A stretch of 64,000 nucleotides of DNA from Verrucomicrobiota bacterium (GCA_029556615.1 JAKQDD010000113.1:62001-126000), one strand, 5' to 3'; shown: positions 47,750-57,878, counted from the first letter of the stretch. The notes: a model not told the origin generated them from the letters alone. Made by a program: numbers and translations.

Positions 47750-50322
47750 ACCCCCAACGCTCATCGCTTCCCGAACTCCTCGCCCCCGCCGGCGATTGGG
47801 ACTGCGCACGAGCCGCAGTCGAAAACGGCGCCGACGCCATCTACTTCGGCCTCGATCGCTTCAACGCCCGGATGCGGGCCGAGAACTTCACCGAAGGCGA
47901 CCTGCCCCGCCTGCTCGAGTACCTGCACCGGCGCGGCGTGCGCGGGTATCTGTCGTTCAACACCCTCGTCTTCACCGGCGAGCTGGCCGAGGCTGAGCGC
48001 TACCTGCGAGGGTGCATCGCCGCAGGCGTCGACGCCGCCATCGTCCAGGACGTCGGGATCTGCCGGCTGATCCGACGGCTCTCGCCGGACTTCCCCATCC
48101 ACGCCTCAACCCAAATGACCCTCACCAGCCCCGCAGGTGTGGCCTTCGCCCGCGACCTGGGCTGCCAACGCGTGATCCTGGCCCGGGAATGTTCGCTGCG
48201 GGAAATCGAGCGCATCCAGCAGACACTCGGCCCGGACGGACTCGACCTCGAGGTCTTTGTCCACGGTGCCCTTTGCGTGGCGTACTCGGGCCAATGCCTC
48301 ACCAGTGAAGCGCTCGGAGGTCGATCCGCCAACCGGGGGGAATGTGCACAGGCCTGCCGCCTGCCCTATGACCTCGTGGCCAATGGCCGCAAAGTCCCCC
48401 TCGGAGACCGCCGCTATCTCCTCAGCCCGCGCGATCTCGCCGGACTCGAGCTCCTGCCCGAACTCGTCCGCCTGGGAGTCGCCTCGCTCAAGATCGAAGG
48501 GCGCCTCAAGTCACCCGAGTACGTGGCCAATGTCACCCGACATTACCGCCGCGCCCTGGACCTCCTGGCCGCCCGGACAACCCCCACCGCCCCGCCAGAA
48601 ACGCCCCACTCACCATCCACCCCAACGCCCCAAAACCCCAAAACGGTCCGCTACGAACTCGAGATGGCTTTCTCGCGCGGGCTCCACACCGGCTGGCTCG
48701 AAGGTGTTAACCACCAGGCGCTCGTCCATGGCCGCTTCGGCACCAAACGCGGTGTCCCGCTCGGTGAGGTCCTCCGCGTCGGCCGCGACCGCGTCGTCAT
48801 CAACCTCCGCGGCCCGCTCAAGCCCGGCGACGGCATTGTGTTCGACGCCGGAACGCCCGACCTGCTCGAGGAAGGCGGCCGCGTTTACACCGTCCAAACC
48901 CGCCAGCACGGCACCGAGTTGACCTTCGGCCGGGGCGACCTGAATTTCGCACGAATCCATGTCGGCGACCGCGTCTGGAAGACCAGCGATCCCGAACTCG
49001 ACCGCCGGCTGCGCCAGACGTTCGCCGGAGACACCCCAAGGCACACCCGACCCGTTTGCGGCGAGGTCCACGGACGCGCCGGCACGCCGCTCCGGTGGAT
49101 CCTGCGCGATGACCGCGGCAACCAAGCCGAGGTCGCCAGCCCATCCCCCCTCCGCGCCGCCACAAACCAACCCCTGACCGCCGACCGCCTCCGCGCCCAC
49201 CTGGGCCGGCTCGGAGGCACCCCCTTCCACCTGGACTCCCTCGACAACCACCTCGACGGAGCGCTGCACCTGCCCCTCAGCGAGCTCAACCGGCTCCGCC
49301 GCGAGTCCGTCGCTCAACTCGAAGCCCGGCGCGCCAGCCCCCCCCGCTGGACGCTCACGCCTCCAGCCGCACCCCATGCCCCCCCCACCAGCAATCCGGC
49401 TTCTGCCAGCGCCGCCGCCCCCGCCACCCAACCGGTCGAAGCCAGACTCACCGTCCTGATCCGGTCCCTCCCCCAACTCGAAGCCGCCCTGAACGGCAAC
49501 GTCCGGACTGTCTACTGCGAGTTCGAAGACCTGCGCCAATACCGCGAAGCCCTCGCCCTGACGCGCCATCGGACCTCCCAACCCCGCGTCGACCTGTTCG
49601 TCGCCCCGCCCCGCATTACGAAGCCCGGCGAGGAAGCCCTCCTCCGCCAGATCCGGTCGGTCGGCGCCGACGGTTTCCTGGTCCGAAATCCCGATCACCT
49701 GGCCTGGGGACGCGAAGTGCGCTGCGTCGGCGACTACTCGCTCAACGTGGCGAATCCGCTGGCCGCAGCGTATTTCATCCAGCGCTTCGGGCTCGAACGC
49801 CTGACGATCGCCTACGACCTCAATAACACCCAACTGGAAGCGCTCCTCGAAGCCAGCCCTCCCGAGGGATTCGAAATCACCCTCCACCAGCACATGCCCA
49901 TGTTCCACATGGACCACTGCGTATTCTGCGCCTTCCTCTCGACAGGCACCAACCACACCGACTGCGGCCGGCCCTGCGACCACTACTCCGTGCGCCTCCG
50001 CGACCGCGTCGGCTCTGAGCACCCCGTCAAGGCGGATGCCGGATGCCGCAACACGGTGTACAACGCGCGAGCCCAAACGGGAGCCGAATATGCCGACCGG
50101 TTCCTCCGGCTCGGAGCCCGCGACTTCCGGATCGAATTCCTGGATGAATCCCCGGAGGAGGTCGCCCTGACCCTCGAGTGCTACCGGCGACTCCTGCGTG
50201 GCGAGATCACCGGCGGTCAGCTCTGGCGCCAACTCCGGCTTCAACATCAGCTCGGCGTCACCCGCGGATCCCTCGACAGCGCCCGGCGCCCCATCACGGT
50301 CCTGGCGGATCCCCCACCCTAG
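47746..50322 (+). CDS. Peptidase U32 family protein, two-part (RlhA/TrhP-like)
   Basis: An 858-residue U32-family protein. Despite the name, characterised relatives are prephenate-dependent RNA hydroxylases (RlhA on 23S rRNA, TrhP on tRNA). The N-terminal part has LLAPAGDWDCARAAVENGAD and the Cys region CVAYSGQCLTSEALGG then CAQACR, likely iron-sulfur ligands. A DUF3656-like middle (about 380-530) follows, then a second barrel-like part (about 560-850) with its own Cys set (MDHCVFCAFLSTG, DCGRPC and AGCRN). It is longer than RlhA (about 650). GTG start overlapping pyrD. The stop codon abuts a fragment of the repeat element. Confidence 0.85.
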   Translation: MNPQRSSLPELLAPAGDWDCARAAVENGADAIYFGLDRFNARMRAENFTEGDLPRLLEYLHRRGVRGYLSFNTLVFTGELAEAERYLRGCIAAGVDAAIVQDVGICRLIRRLSPDFPIHASTQMTLTSPAGVAFARDLGCQRVILARECSLREIERIQQTLGPDGLDLEVFVHGALCVAYSGQCLTSEALGGRSANRGECAQACRLPYDLVANGRKVPLGDRRYLLSPRDLAGLELLPELVRLGVASLKIEGRLKSPEYVANVTRHYRRALDLLAARTTPTAPPETPHSPSTPTPQNPKTVRYELEMAFSRGLHTGWLEGVNHQALVHGRFGTKRGVPLGEVLRVGRDRVVINLRGPLKPGDGIVFDAGTPDLLEEGGRVYTVQTRQHGTELTFGRGDLNFARIHVGDRVWKTSDPELDRRLRQTFAGDTPRHTRPVCGEVHGRAGTPLRWILRDDRGNQAEVASPSPLRAATNQPLTADRLRAHLGRLGGTPFHLDSLDNHLDGALHLPLSELNRLRRESVAQLEARRASPPRWTLTPPAAPHAPPTSNPASASAAAPATQPVEARLTVLIRSLPQLEAALNGNVRTVYCEFEDLRQYREALALTRHRTSQPRVDLFVAPPRITKPGEEALLRQIRSVGADGFLVRNPDHLAWGREVRCVGDYSLNVANPLAAAYFIQRFGLERLTIAYDLNNTQLEALLEASPPEGFEITLHQHMPMFHMDHCVFCAFLSTGTNHTDCGRPCDHYSVRLRDRVGSEHPVKADAGCRNTVYNARAQTGAEYADRFLRLGARDFRIEFLDESPEEVALTLECYRRLLRGEITGGQLWRQLRLQHQLGVTRGSLDSARRPITVLADPPP

Positions 50323-50344
50323 TGTCCTCGCCTTGTGGAATATG
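50320..50344 (+). repeat. Fragment of the composite repeat element (copy 7)
   Basis: TAGTGTCCTCGCCTTGTGGA followed by ATATG matches the reverse complement of the right end of copy 2 (12692-12716) at all but about two positions. It begins on the U32 stop codon and includes the ATG of the following gene. Confidence 0.55.
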
Positions 50345-51388
50345 AATGATCCCTCCCAGCCGTCATCCCCGCCGGACCCGATCGCCCAGGAAATCCTCCG
50401 CGCCACCGCCGGCAGCCGGAAACTCTATGGGTTCAATGACACCCACGACCCCAGGACGCCGGCCGACTTCTGGTTCCAGGAATCCGACGAGGGCCGGATC
50501 CTGTTCGCCGTGTTCTACACCCAGGCCTGCCGCTGGTCCCGCTGCCTGGGCTGCAATCTCCCCACCCGCATGTCGCAGCATCCGGTGGGTTTCCGCCTCT
50601 TGATGGCCCAGGTCGATGCCTTGTTCGCCCATCCGGATGTCATGATCTGCTCGGACAAGCTCCGAAAAGTCATCGTCAGCAATAACGGATCCGTCCTCGA
50701 CCAGGTCACCTTCTCATCCACAGCCCTCATCTACCTCATCGCCAAACTGAACCTCCACCTCCCCCGACTCGCCGTGCTCAGCCTCGAGACCCGAATCGAA
50801 CACGTCGAAATCGAAGAGCTCGAGTTCATCGCCCGCGCCCTGCGAGAAGGAGAAACCCCCACCCAGCTCGAGCTGGCCATCGGCTTCGAGGCGTTCGATA
50901 ACCGGGTCCGAAATGACATCTTCCGCAAAGGCCTCCAGTTGCACCAGTTCGAGAACCTCTGCCGCACGATCGCCCGATACCGGTTCCACCTCAAGTGCTA
51001 CTTCATGCTCAAACCCATACCCGGCATGACCGCTGACGAAGCCGTCAGCGATATCCATCGCGCCATCGATTATCTCTCCGCCCAAGCCCGGGCGTGCGGC
51101 GTGACGCTCAACCTCCACCTCAACCCCACCTACGTCGCGGCCGGCACCGTCCTCGAACAACACTTCCGTGACGGCACCTACACACCCCCCACCCTGCGCG
51201 ATACAGCCCGGGCCGCCCTCCACGCCCAAGGCACCCCGCTCACGGTCTTCCTCGGACTGTCGGATGAGGGACTCGCCTGCCCCGGAGGATCCTTCGTGCA
51301 GCCGCAAGAAGGCCCGATCGTCGCCCAACTCGAGGCGTTCAACCGGACCCAGGATTACGCCATCCTCCGATCGGTCGCGGGATTGTGA
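50342..51388 (+). CDS. Radical SAM protein with CX4CX2C motif (archaeosine-synthase-beta/Elp3-like)
   Basis: A 348-residue radical SAM protein. The cluster motif is ACRWSRCLGC (C63, C68, C71), spacing CX4CX2C, wider than the canonical CX3CX2C. The barrel follows: KVIVSNNGSVLD, LSLETRIEHVEIEELEFI, ELAIGFEAFDNRVRND and CYFMLKPIPGMTADEAVSDI. This layout resembles the TIGR01210/Elp3-related radical SAM group, which includes the archaeosine-forming RaSEA; no bacterial function is known to me. It lies 19 bp after the U32 gene, another suspected RNA-modification gene. The start ATG is inside a repeat fragment. Confidence 0.75.
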   Translation: MNDPSQPSSPPDPIAQEILRATAGSRKLYGFNDTHDPRTPADFWFQESDEGRILFAVFYTQACRWSRCLGCNLPTRMSQHPVGFRLLMAQVDALFAHPDVMICSDKLRKVIVSNNGSVLDQVTFSSTALIYLIAKLNLHLPRLAVLSLETRIEHVEIEELEFIARALREGETPTQLELAIGFEAFDNRVRNDIFRKGLQLHQFENLCRTIARYRFHLKCYFMLKPIPGMTADEAVSDIHRAIDYLSAQARACGVTLNLHLNPTYVAAGTVLEQHFRDGTYTPPTLRDTARAALHAQGTPLTVFLGLSDEGLACPGGSFVQPQEGPIVAQLEAFNRTQDYAILRSVAGL

Positions 51389-51398
51389 CCCGCCCCGG

Positions 51399-52049
51399 CT
51401 ACTTCTTTTCCTCCTCAGGCTTGGCGTCGGCCGGCTTCTCTGTCGTCAGCGATCCGGGCGGGGCCTTCGCGTTGAGCTCGGTCAACACCTCCTCGGTCAG
51501 ATCCGGAACGCCCGAGCTGAAGAGTACGATCGGCGTCTGATTCACACTCTCCGCCGCCGTGTCGAGAACCAGCGTGTAGCTCGCCGCCTTGGCCTTGGTG
51601 TTCACCAACTCCCGAATCTCGCGCATGATGTTCTCGCGCATCCGCTTGATCTGATCGGTGATCTGCGTCCGGAACTGGCGGTCGAACTGCCCGACATTCT
51701 GCTCGATCTCTTTGATCTCGAGCAATTTGCTGTCGGCAGTCTTCTTCCGCTTGTCGCGCTCATCAGCCGCCACCGCAGGATCACTGGCACTCTCGGCCAG
51801 CTTCCGGTATTCCTCGTTGGCCTTTTGATAGTCGTCGACCATCTTCTTCCGTTCCTTCTCGAACTCCGCCTGCCGCTCCTTGACCGTGGCGTCCGATTGC
51901 TTGGTCTTCCAATAGCCGTCAAAGACGGTCTTCAAATTGACGACCGCGATCTTGGGCTGTGCCTGGGCGCTGACGGCAAGGCCAAACGCGGCAATGCCAA
52001 GGAGGAGGGTTCCGGTAAGAGAGGTCATTTTCATGCCGATGGTCTTCAT
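51399..52049 (-). CDS. OmpH/Skp-family periplasmic chaperone
   Basis: A 216-residue exported chaperone that, like Skp, should hold unfolded outer-membrane proteins on their way to BamA. Signal peptide (GTLLLGIAAFGLAVSAQAQ), then the family start KIAVVNLKTVFDGYWKTK, a long charged coiled coil (about 55-150) forming the tentacles, and the returning strand YTLVLDTAAESVNQTPIVLF. The Glu/Lys/Pro-rich tail is usual. It lies 8 bp after bamA. The start ATG at 52049 is chosen over a TTG two codons earlier. It converges with the radical SAM gene, with only 10 bp between. Confidence 0.88.
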   Translation of the reverse strand: MKTIGMKMTSLTGTLLLGIAAFGLAVSAQAQPKIAVVNLKTVFDGYWKTKQSDATVKERQAEFEKERKKMVDDYQKANEEYRKLAESASDPAVAADERDKRKKTADSKLLEIKEIEQNVGQFDRQFRTQITDQIKRMRENIMREIRELVNTKAKAASYTLVLDTAAESVNQTPIVLFSSGVPDLTEEVLTELNAKAPPGSLTTEKPADAKPEEEKK

Positions 52050-52057
52050 GCTCAAAA

Positions 52058-54481
52058 TTAGTACGATTCCCGCGTATAGCCCACACCAAACTGGAAGCGG
52101 CCCGAACCGCCCGTGTACCGATCATGCTTGATCGGCATCGCGTAGTCCAGTCGCAAGGGCCCCAGCATCGGGATGTTCAACCGGATGCCGATCCCCCAGT
52201 TGTCGCTGTACAACCCGTACGACCACGGCCCCCGGCTGTCCGGATACGTGTCGAAACTGTACGCATCCGGATAAACGTTGCCGATGTCATAGAACGCCGC
52301 CAACCGCAAACGTTCAATGATCGGAATGCTGTACTCCGCCGAGGCGTACCAGTACGTCCGGCCCCCCAGGGGTTCTTCCCCCGTCTGATCGTAAGGCCCC
52401 ACATCGCGATACTTGTACCCTCGCAGGTTCCACAGGCCGCCCAGGAAAAACCGGTCGTACAAATGCACCATGTCGTCCGATCCGTGATTGTCCACCACGC
52501 CAATCTGACCGGTCAACTCCAACACATGCCCGGGTGCCAGACCCTTGATGTAGCGCGCCGTCTTGAACTGCAGCTTGTAAAAGTCCGTGTCCCCCCCGAA
52601 CGGCCCCCCGGCAAACTCCGCCTCGATGGCGCTCCGCTGCCCACGGTTCGGCAGCAACACGCTGTTCCGCGTGTCATACGCCACCGACGAAATCACCTTC
52701 GAAACCAGCGTGTGCCCCTCCTCGACCCGGATCTCCGGCGGCACCGGGTCGAACCCGCCGCTCGGGTCCGGCATGTTCACAATCCCGACGTTCTCGATCA
52801 CGTAGCCCACGCTCCCCAGCCAGAAGTCATTCCATAGCGTCCGCGTCAGACTCACCCGCGCCCCCGTCAGCTCCGTGTCGTAGAGATCGCTGTAGTACCG
52901 CAGCTCCCGATGATAGAAATCCGTCGCCAGCGAGAGCTTCCGCCCCAAAAACCACGGCTCGATGAACGTCAGCTGAATGTCCTTCCGCTCCGTCCCAACC
53001 TGAAGCCGCAGCCGGATCTTCTGGCCCGCACCGGTCCCGAGGAAATAAGGCCACTTGAACAGGTCGAAGTTCCCCTGGCTCACCTCGACAAAACCCACCA
53101 GATCATCGACCGAACTGAAGCCGGCCCCTGCCCGGAAGTCGCCCGTGTTCCGCTCTTCCACGCCGATCACCAGGTTCTTCCGGTCCGGCACGTCGGTCGG
53201 CTCCGGCTGGGCATCCACCTTCGAGAAGTAGTTCAGGCCGTAGAGCCGGTTCGTGCTGAGTTTGACCCGGACCATGTCAAACACCTCGCCCGGGCTCACC
53301 GCCAGCTCCCGCCGGATCACCCGGTCCTTGGTCCTCGTGTTCCCCTTGATCTCGATCTTCTCGATGTACGACTTCTTGCCCTCCTCAATCTGATACGTGA
53401 TGTCCATCGTCCCCGCACCGGTGTTGGGAACCCGGACCGGATCCACCCGGGCGTCAATGTACCCGCGCCCGCCGTAGAAGTCCTCGACCGCCTCCCGGTC
53501 GCTCCGCAGCCCGCGCGGGGTGAACACCTGCCCCGGCCCCATCGTGAGCCCCTGCCGAAGCTTGTTGTTCTTGTCCCGGCTCCTCGATTGCGTCTCGATC
53601 TCATCGCTCCCAAAGAGCGCGTTCCCGTCGAAATCGACCTCGCCCACCCGGTACCGCTTGCCCTCGGACACCGTCAGCTTCAAATTCGACCGCTTCGCGT
53701 CGACCGGCTCCAAAGCCGTGTCCTTCAATTCGTAATCGATGTAACCCTCGTCCCGATAGAACGCGCTGAGCCGCTCCTTGTCCTCCTCGAACTGCTCGTC
53801 CTTGAAAACCCCGCTGCCCGTGAGCCACGAGAGCCACCAGTGGCGCCGCGTCTTGATGACCTTCCTCAGCTTGCTCTGCTTGAAGCCCTCGGCCCCCACA
53901 AACTCGACGTCGGCCAGCCGCACTTTCGGGGCCTCGGCGATCTCGAAGGTCACAGTCCCCTTCCCCAGTTTGTCGTCGACCACCGGCACCGACTTCACTT
54001 GGGTCTTCTGAAGCCCCACCTTCTGATACAACTTGAGGATCTCCTGCGTGTCCGCAAACAGCTTCCGCTCACTGAGAGGTTCCCCGACCTTCGACGTCAG
54101 CTTCTTGAGCAGCTTCTTGTCGCTAAACCGCTCGTTCCCGGTGAAGCTGATCTGCATCAGCGTCGGATTCCCCTGCACCAGGTAAACCAGCTTCACGCCG
54201 CCCTCGACCGCCTCCTCGACCACGCGAACGTTGTAAAAATAACCCGTCTTCCAAAGGTTCCCAACGTCGTCATCGGCGCTGCTCCGCACGTAGGGATCGC
54301 CCACCTTGACCCGGATGTTGGCGCGGATCAGGGCGTCGCTGACCGCCGGGGGACCGATGTGTCGAATCTCGACCTCCTTCACCGGCGGAGCCGCCCGCTG
54401 CGCCGCCACCGGCGCCGCCGCCAACAGCAGCCCCACAAACACCCAACCGCCCCTCCGTATCACATCCAGGATCGCTTGCAT
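52058..54481 (-). CDS. bamA: Outer-membrane protein assembly factor BamA
   Basis: Core of the machine that inserts beta-barrel proteins into the outer membrane. The 807-residue protein has a signal peptide (GWVFVGLLLAAAPVAAQ), five POTRA domains over about residues 30-430 (for example VKEVEIRHIGPPAVSDALIR, KSYIEKIEIKGNTRTKDRVI), and a C-terminal 16-strand barrel. The lid-loop motif appears as GGLWNLRGYKYRD, and the last strand RFQFGVGYTRESY ends in an aromatic. It sits between dnaB and skp, the bamA-skp order being common. Spacing to both neighbours is under 10 bp. Confidence 0.95.
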   Translation of the reverse strand: MQAILDVIRRGGWVFVGLLLAAAPVAAQRAAPPVKEVEIRHIGPPAVSDALIRANIRVKVGDPYVRSSADDDVGNLWKTGYFYNVRVVEEAVEGGVKLVYLVQGNPTLMQISFTGNERFSDKKLLKKLTSKVGEPLSERKLFADTQEILKLYQKVGLQKTQVKSVPVVDDKLGKGTVTFEIAEAPKVRLADVEFVGAEGFKQSKLRKVIKTRRHWWLSWLTGSGVFKDEQFEEDKERLSAFYRDEGYIDYELKDTALEPVDAKRSNLKLTVSEGKRYRVGEVDFDGNALFGSDEIETQSRSRDKNNKLRQGLTMGPGQVFTPRGLRSDREAVEDFYGGRGYIDARVDPVRVPNTGAGTMDITYQIEEGKKSYIEKIEIKGNTRTKDRVIRRELAVSPGEVFDMVRVKLSTNRLYGLNYFSKVDAQPEPTDVPDRKNLVIGVEERNTGDFRAGAGFSSVDDLVGFVEVSQGNFDLFKWPYFLGTGAGQKIRLRLQVGTERKDIQLTFIEPWFLGRKLSLATDFYHRELRYYSDLYDTELTGARVSLTRTLWNDFWLGSVGYVIENVGIVNMPDPSGGFDPVPPEIRVEEGHTLVSKVISSVAYDTRNSVLLPNRGQRSAIEAEFAGGPFGGDTDFYKLQFKTARYIKGLAPGHVLELTGQIGVVDNHGSDDMVHLYDRFFLGGLWNLRGYKYRDVGPYDQTGEEPLGGRTYWYASAEYSIPIIERLRLAAFYDIGNVYPDAYSFDTYPDSRGPWSYGLYSDNWGIGIRLNIPMLGPLRLDYAMPIKHDRYTGGSGRFQFGVGYTRESY

Positions 54482-54489
54482 CGGGTCGC

Positions 54490-55992
54490 TTATCCCGCGT
54501 CCGCCGCAGCCTTGGACGCATTCTCAAAACGGGTGAAAGACCGGAGAAACGTCAGGTGCACGTCCCCCGTTGGGCCATTCCGTTGCTTCGCTATCAGCAG
54601 GTTCACCGGCAATGCGTCCGCTTCCGTAGGGCCTTCCTCATCGTCGTCACCGCTGGCCGCCCGTTTCGGATTGCTGGCATCCGCCCGGTAAAGCAGTCCC
54701 ACCAGATCGGCGTCCTGCTCGATGGCCCCCGACTCGCGCAGATCCGAGAGACGCGGCTTCCGACTCTTGTCGCGCTCGACCTCTCGATTCAACTGGCTCA
54801 GCACGATCACCGGCACATCCAACTCCTTCGCCAGCGTCTTCAACCCGCTGGAAATGTCGGCAATCTCCTGCTGCCGGTTCTGGTCGGCCCGGGCCGCAGT
54901 AGAATGGAGCAATTGCAGGTAGTCAACCACAATCAGTTTGAGGCCAACCTGTTGCCAAAGACGACGCGCCCGCGCCCGCAACTGCAAAATCGATAAGCCC
55001 GGCGTGTCGTCCACGTACAGCGGCGCGTTCGACAGCCGCCCCGTGGCCGTGATCAGCTTCGGAAAGTCGCGCTCGGACATGAACCCCTCCCGGATCGACC
55101 TCAGGTTGACCCGCGAGATCGAGCAGATCATCCGCATCACCAGCGATTCCGCCGTCATCTCGAGGCTGAATACCAACACCGGCTGCCGCAGCTCCGTCGC
55201 CACGTACTCCGCCACATTCATCGCCAATGAGGTCTTCCCCATGCTCGGCCGCGCCGCAATCACCACCATCTCCCCACCATGCAGACCGTTCGTCTTGCTG
55301 TCCCAATCGCGAAACCCCGTCCCCAATCCCGTCAGCGCCCCCCGGCGGTGAAACAAATCCTCGATGGTCGCCACCGCCCCAGCCACAAGATCCTTGATCG
55401 ACTTCGAGACCCCACCCGCCTGCTCCTCGCTGATCCGCAAAATGTCCCGCTCCGCCTCGTCCAGCATCTGGTCCACCATCCCCTGCCGCTCGTAGGCCCG
55501 CGTGATCACGGTCGTGCACGTCTGGATCATCTTCCGCAGGATGTACTTCTCCCTGAGGATGTTCGCATAGTAGTCCAAGCTCGCCGCCGAAGGCACCGCA
55601 TCCAATAGCGACGACAGATAGCCCAGGCCCCCGGCGTTCTCCAACTCGTTGCGGTCCTTCAAGTACTGGCTCAGGGTCACCACATCAATCACCGCCCTCC
55701 GCTCGAACATCTCCGTCAACGCCCGAAAGATCGTTTGGTGCCGCAGCTCGTAGAAAACAAGAGATCCCTGCGGGAAACACTCGAGACACCGGGCCATGAC
55801 CTCGCTCGGCGAAAGCAGCACACACCCCAAGACCCCTCGCTCCGCTTCCGCTGAATGCGGCGGCACCCGGTCCACACGCAGAGGATCCACCGCGCCCGCC
55901 CCACCAGCCGGTGCCGCCGCCGCCGGCCGCTGCCGCGGCGTCCGCTTCAAGTCCGGAGCCCCACCGGCCGGGACATCGTTCGCTTCAGACAT
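54490..55992 (-). CDS. dnaB: Replicative DNA helicase DnaB
   Basis: Hexameric helicase of the replication fork. The 500-residue protein has the N-terminal primase-interacting domain (PPHSAEAERGVLGCVLLSP, then helices to about 150) and a RecA-like C-terminal domain with Walker A ARPSMGKTSLAMNVAEY and Walker B LIVVDYLQLL; LSQLNREVERDKSRKP and DLRESGAIEQDADLV are also conserved. A Pro/Ala-rich N-terminal leader of about 35 residues precedes the fold. The start ATG at 55992 is used; a GTG five codons upstream is possible. No intein is seen. Confidence 0.95.
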   Translation of the reverse strand: MSEANDVPAGGAPDLKRTPRQRPAAAAPAGGAGAVDPLRVDRVPPHSAEAERGVLGCVLLSPSEVMARCLECFPQGSLVFYELRHQTIFRALTEMFERRAVIDVVTLSQYLKDRNELENAGGLGYLSSLLDAVPSAASLDYYANILREKYILRKMIQTCTTVITRAYERQGMVDQMLDEAERDILRISEEQAGGVSKSIKDLVAGAVATIEDLFHRRGALTGLGTGFRDWDSKTNGLHGGEMVVIAARPSMGKTSLAMNVAEYVATELRQPVLVFSLEMTAESLVMRMICSISRVNLRSIREGFMSERDFPKLITATGRLSNAPLYVDDTPGLSILQLRARARRLWQQVGLKLIVVDYLQLLHSTAARADQNRQQEIADISSGLKTLAKELDVPVIVLSQLNREVERDKSRKPRLSDLRESGAIEQDADLVGLLYRADASNPKRAASGDDDEEGPTEADALPVNLLIAKQRNGPTGDVHLTFLRSFTRFENASKAAADAG

Positions 55993-56195
55993 GCCCCCAG
56001 CAGACACCCATTCGCCCCGCCAGACAACATCTACGTTCGCCGGATTGACAAGCCCCTCGCACCCTCATAAAAGAAGTCCTGCCGCAGGAAACGCCGCTGT
56101 GGAGGTCTGTCGGCCGGATACCGCTTGGGCGTGAGTTCGGCAGGGGCAGGCCACCGGGAGGCGGATGACCCGTCCTGTGCGGCCCGAATACTGCC

Positions 56196-57353
56196 ATGAA
56201 ACAACTCCTCCTGACCCTCGGCCTGCTCGCTTCCCTCTCCGCCCCCGGCCTCGCCCCCGAAGGCGTCGCCGCGACAACCGCCCGCGGCGTCCACAAAGCC
56301 CCCTACGGCAAGCTGCCCGACGGCACCGCCGTGGACCAGTACACCCTCGTCAATGCCAATGGGCTTACCGCCAAAATCATCACCTACGGCGCCCTCATGA
56401 CGGAGTTCCACGTCCCGGACCGCTACGGCACGCTCGGCGATGTCGTCCTGGGCTTCGACAACCTCGACCAGTACGTCAAAGGCCATCCCTACTTCGGCGC
56501 CACCATCGGCCGCGTCGGCAACCGGATCGCCAAAGGCAAGTTCACCCTCGACGGCAAGACCTACACCCTCGCCTGCAACGACGGTCCCAACCACCTGCAC
56601 GGCGGCATCCGGGGTTTCGACAAGGTCGTCTGGACCGCCCAACCGGTCAAAGCCAAGGATGGCGTCGCCGTCCGCTTCACCTACGTCAGCCCGGATGGTG
56701 AGGAAGGTTACCCCGGAACCCTCACCGCCACCGTGGTCTACACGCTCACCGATGCCAACGAGCTCCGACTCGATTACACCGCCAAAACCGACAAGGCCAC
56801 CCCCGTCAATCTCACCAACCACAGCTACTGGAACCTCGCCGGTGAAGGCGACATCCTGAATCACGTCCTCCATTTCAACGCGGATGACTACACCCCCGTC
56901 GACGACACGCTCATCCCCACCGGCCAAATCGCACCCGTCAAGGGCACCGTCATGGATTTCACCCAGCCCAAGACCATCGGCTCCCGCCTCCTCGAACTCA
57001 ATAACAGCCCGCGCGGCTACGACCATAATTACGTCCTCAACGGCAAGGCCGGAAAACTCCGCCCCGCCGTCTCCGTCTACGATCGCACTTCCGGTCGCCT
57101 CCTCGAGATCCTGACCGACCAGCCGGGCGTCCAGTTCTACAGCGGCAATTTCCTCGATGGCACCCTCAAGGGTAAACGCGGCGCGGTCTATCACCAGTAC
57201 CACGGCTTCTGCCTTGAAACCCAGCACTACCCCGACTCTGCCAACCAGCCGGCCTTCCCCTCGACCATCCTGCGCCCCGGAAAAACCTATCGCACAACCA
57301 CCGTCCACCGGTTCTCTGTCCAGTCCACCCGCGCGCCAGGTGCCACCTGGTAG
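56196..57353 (+). CDS. galM: Secreted aldose 1-epimerase
   Basis: Mutarotase interconverting alpha and beta anomers of hexoses. A signal peptide (LLLTLGLLASLSAPGLAPEG) makes it periplasmic or exported. Catalytic residues are visible: His in NHSYWNL, the general base Glu in GFCLETQHYPD, and the substrate region YFGATIGRVGNRIAKGKFTL. The 385-residue length equals secreted family members. It is the first plus-strand gene after the dnaB block, with no clear operon partner. Confidence 0.92.
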   Translation: MKQLLLTLGLLASLSAPGLAPEGVAATTARGVHKAPYGKLPDGTAVDQYTLVNANGLTAKIITYGALMTEFHVPDRYGTLGDVVLGFDNLDQYVKGHPYFGATIGRVGNRIAKGKFTLDGKTYTLACNDGPNHLHGGIRGFDKVVWTAQPVKAKDGVAVRFTYVSPDGEEGYPGTLTATVVYTLTDANELRLDYTAKTDKATPVNLTNHSYWNLAGEGDILNHVLHFNADDYTPVDDTLIPTGQIAPVKGTVMDFTQPKTIGSRLLELNNSPRGYDHNYVLNGKAGKLRPAVSVYDRTSGRLLEILTDQPGVQFYSGNFLDGTLKGKRGAVYHQYHGFCLETQHYPDSANQPAFPSTILRPGKTYRTTTVHRFSVQSTRAPGATW

Positions 57354-57469
57354 TCGCGTTCGAGAACGGCAGCCGGCTGCGACACTCACGCGTTCGCTGA
57401 GGCCCGAGGCCGTTGCGTGACAGAGATCGGGCCATCGGCACGTATACCGTGTGGTGAGCTTCGGTTCCT

Positions 57470-57878
57470 ATGCGCAAGCAGGATGACCCATCGATTCCCA
57501 CGCGGAGCAGCCTCCTCAACCACCTCGGGGACTGGGATGACCACGAGAGCTGGAAAACGTTCGTCGACACCTACTGGCAGCCCGTCTTCCGGATCGCCCT
57601 GAAGGCTGGTCTCACGGAGGAGGAAGCCCAGGACGCAACCCAGGAGACAATCCTGGCCATCGCCCGCAAGATCCGGAGCTTCAAACGCGACCCCGCCCTC
57701 GGGAGCTTCAGAGCCTGGCTGTTCCATACCGCCCGCTGGAAGATCACCGACCAGTTCCGAAAACGGCGCACAGGGAGCGCCTCCCGTCAGCCAGGCCCGG
57801 TCGACCCCGACGCCACAAGCACCACGGAGCGCGTCCCGGACCCTCACGGCTGCGAGCTCGAGGCCCTCTGGAATGAGG
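57470..57878 (+). pseudogene. ECF-type sigma factor, 5' part (interrupted by an insertion element)
   Basis: Codes for about 136 residues: regions 1-2 of a sigma-70-family extracytoplasmic sigma factor, with TYWQPVFRIALKAGLTEEEA, QDATQETILAIARKI and FRAWLFHTARWKITDQFRKR (regions 2.1-2.4). The frame then enters an insertion element at 57879. The 3' part resumes at 59429. Removing the element and one target copy restores one frame (LEALWNEEYHQNLIEVALER) of about 210 residues. The gene as found cannot make region 4. Confidence 0.9.
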
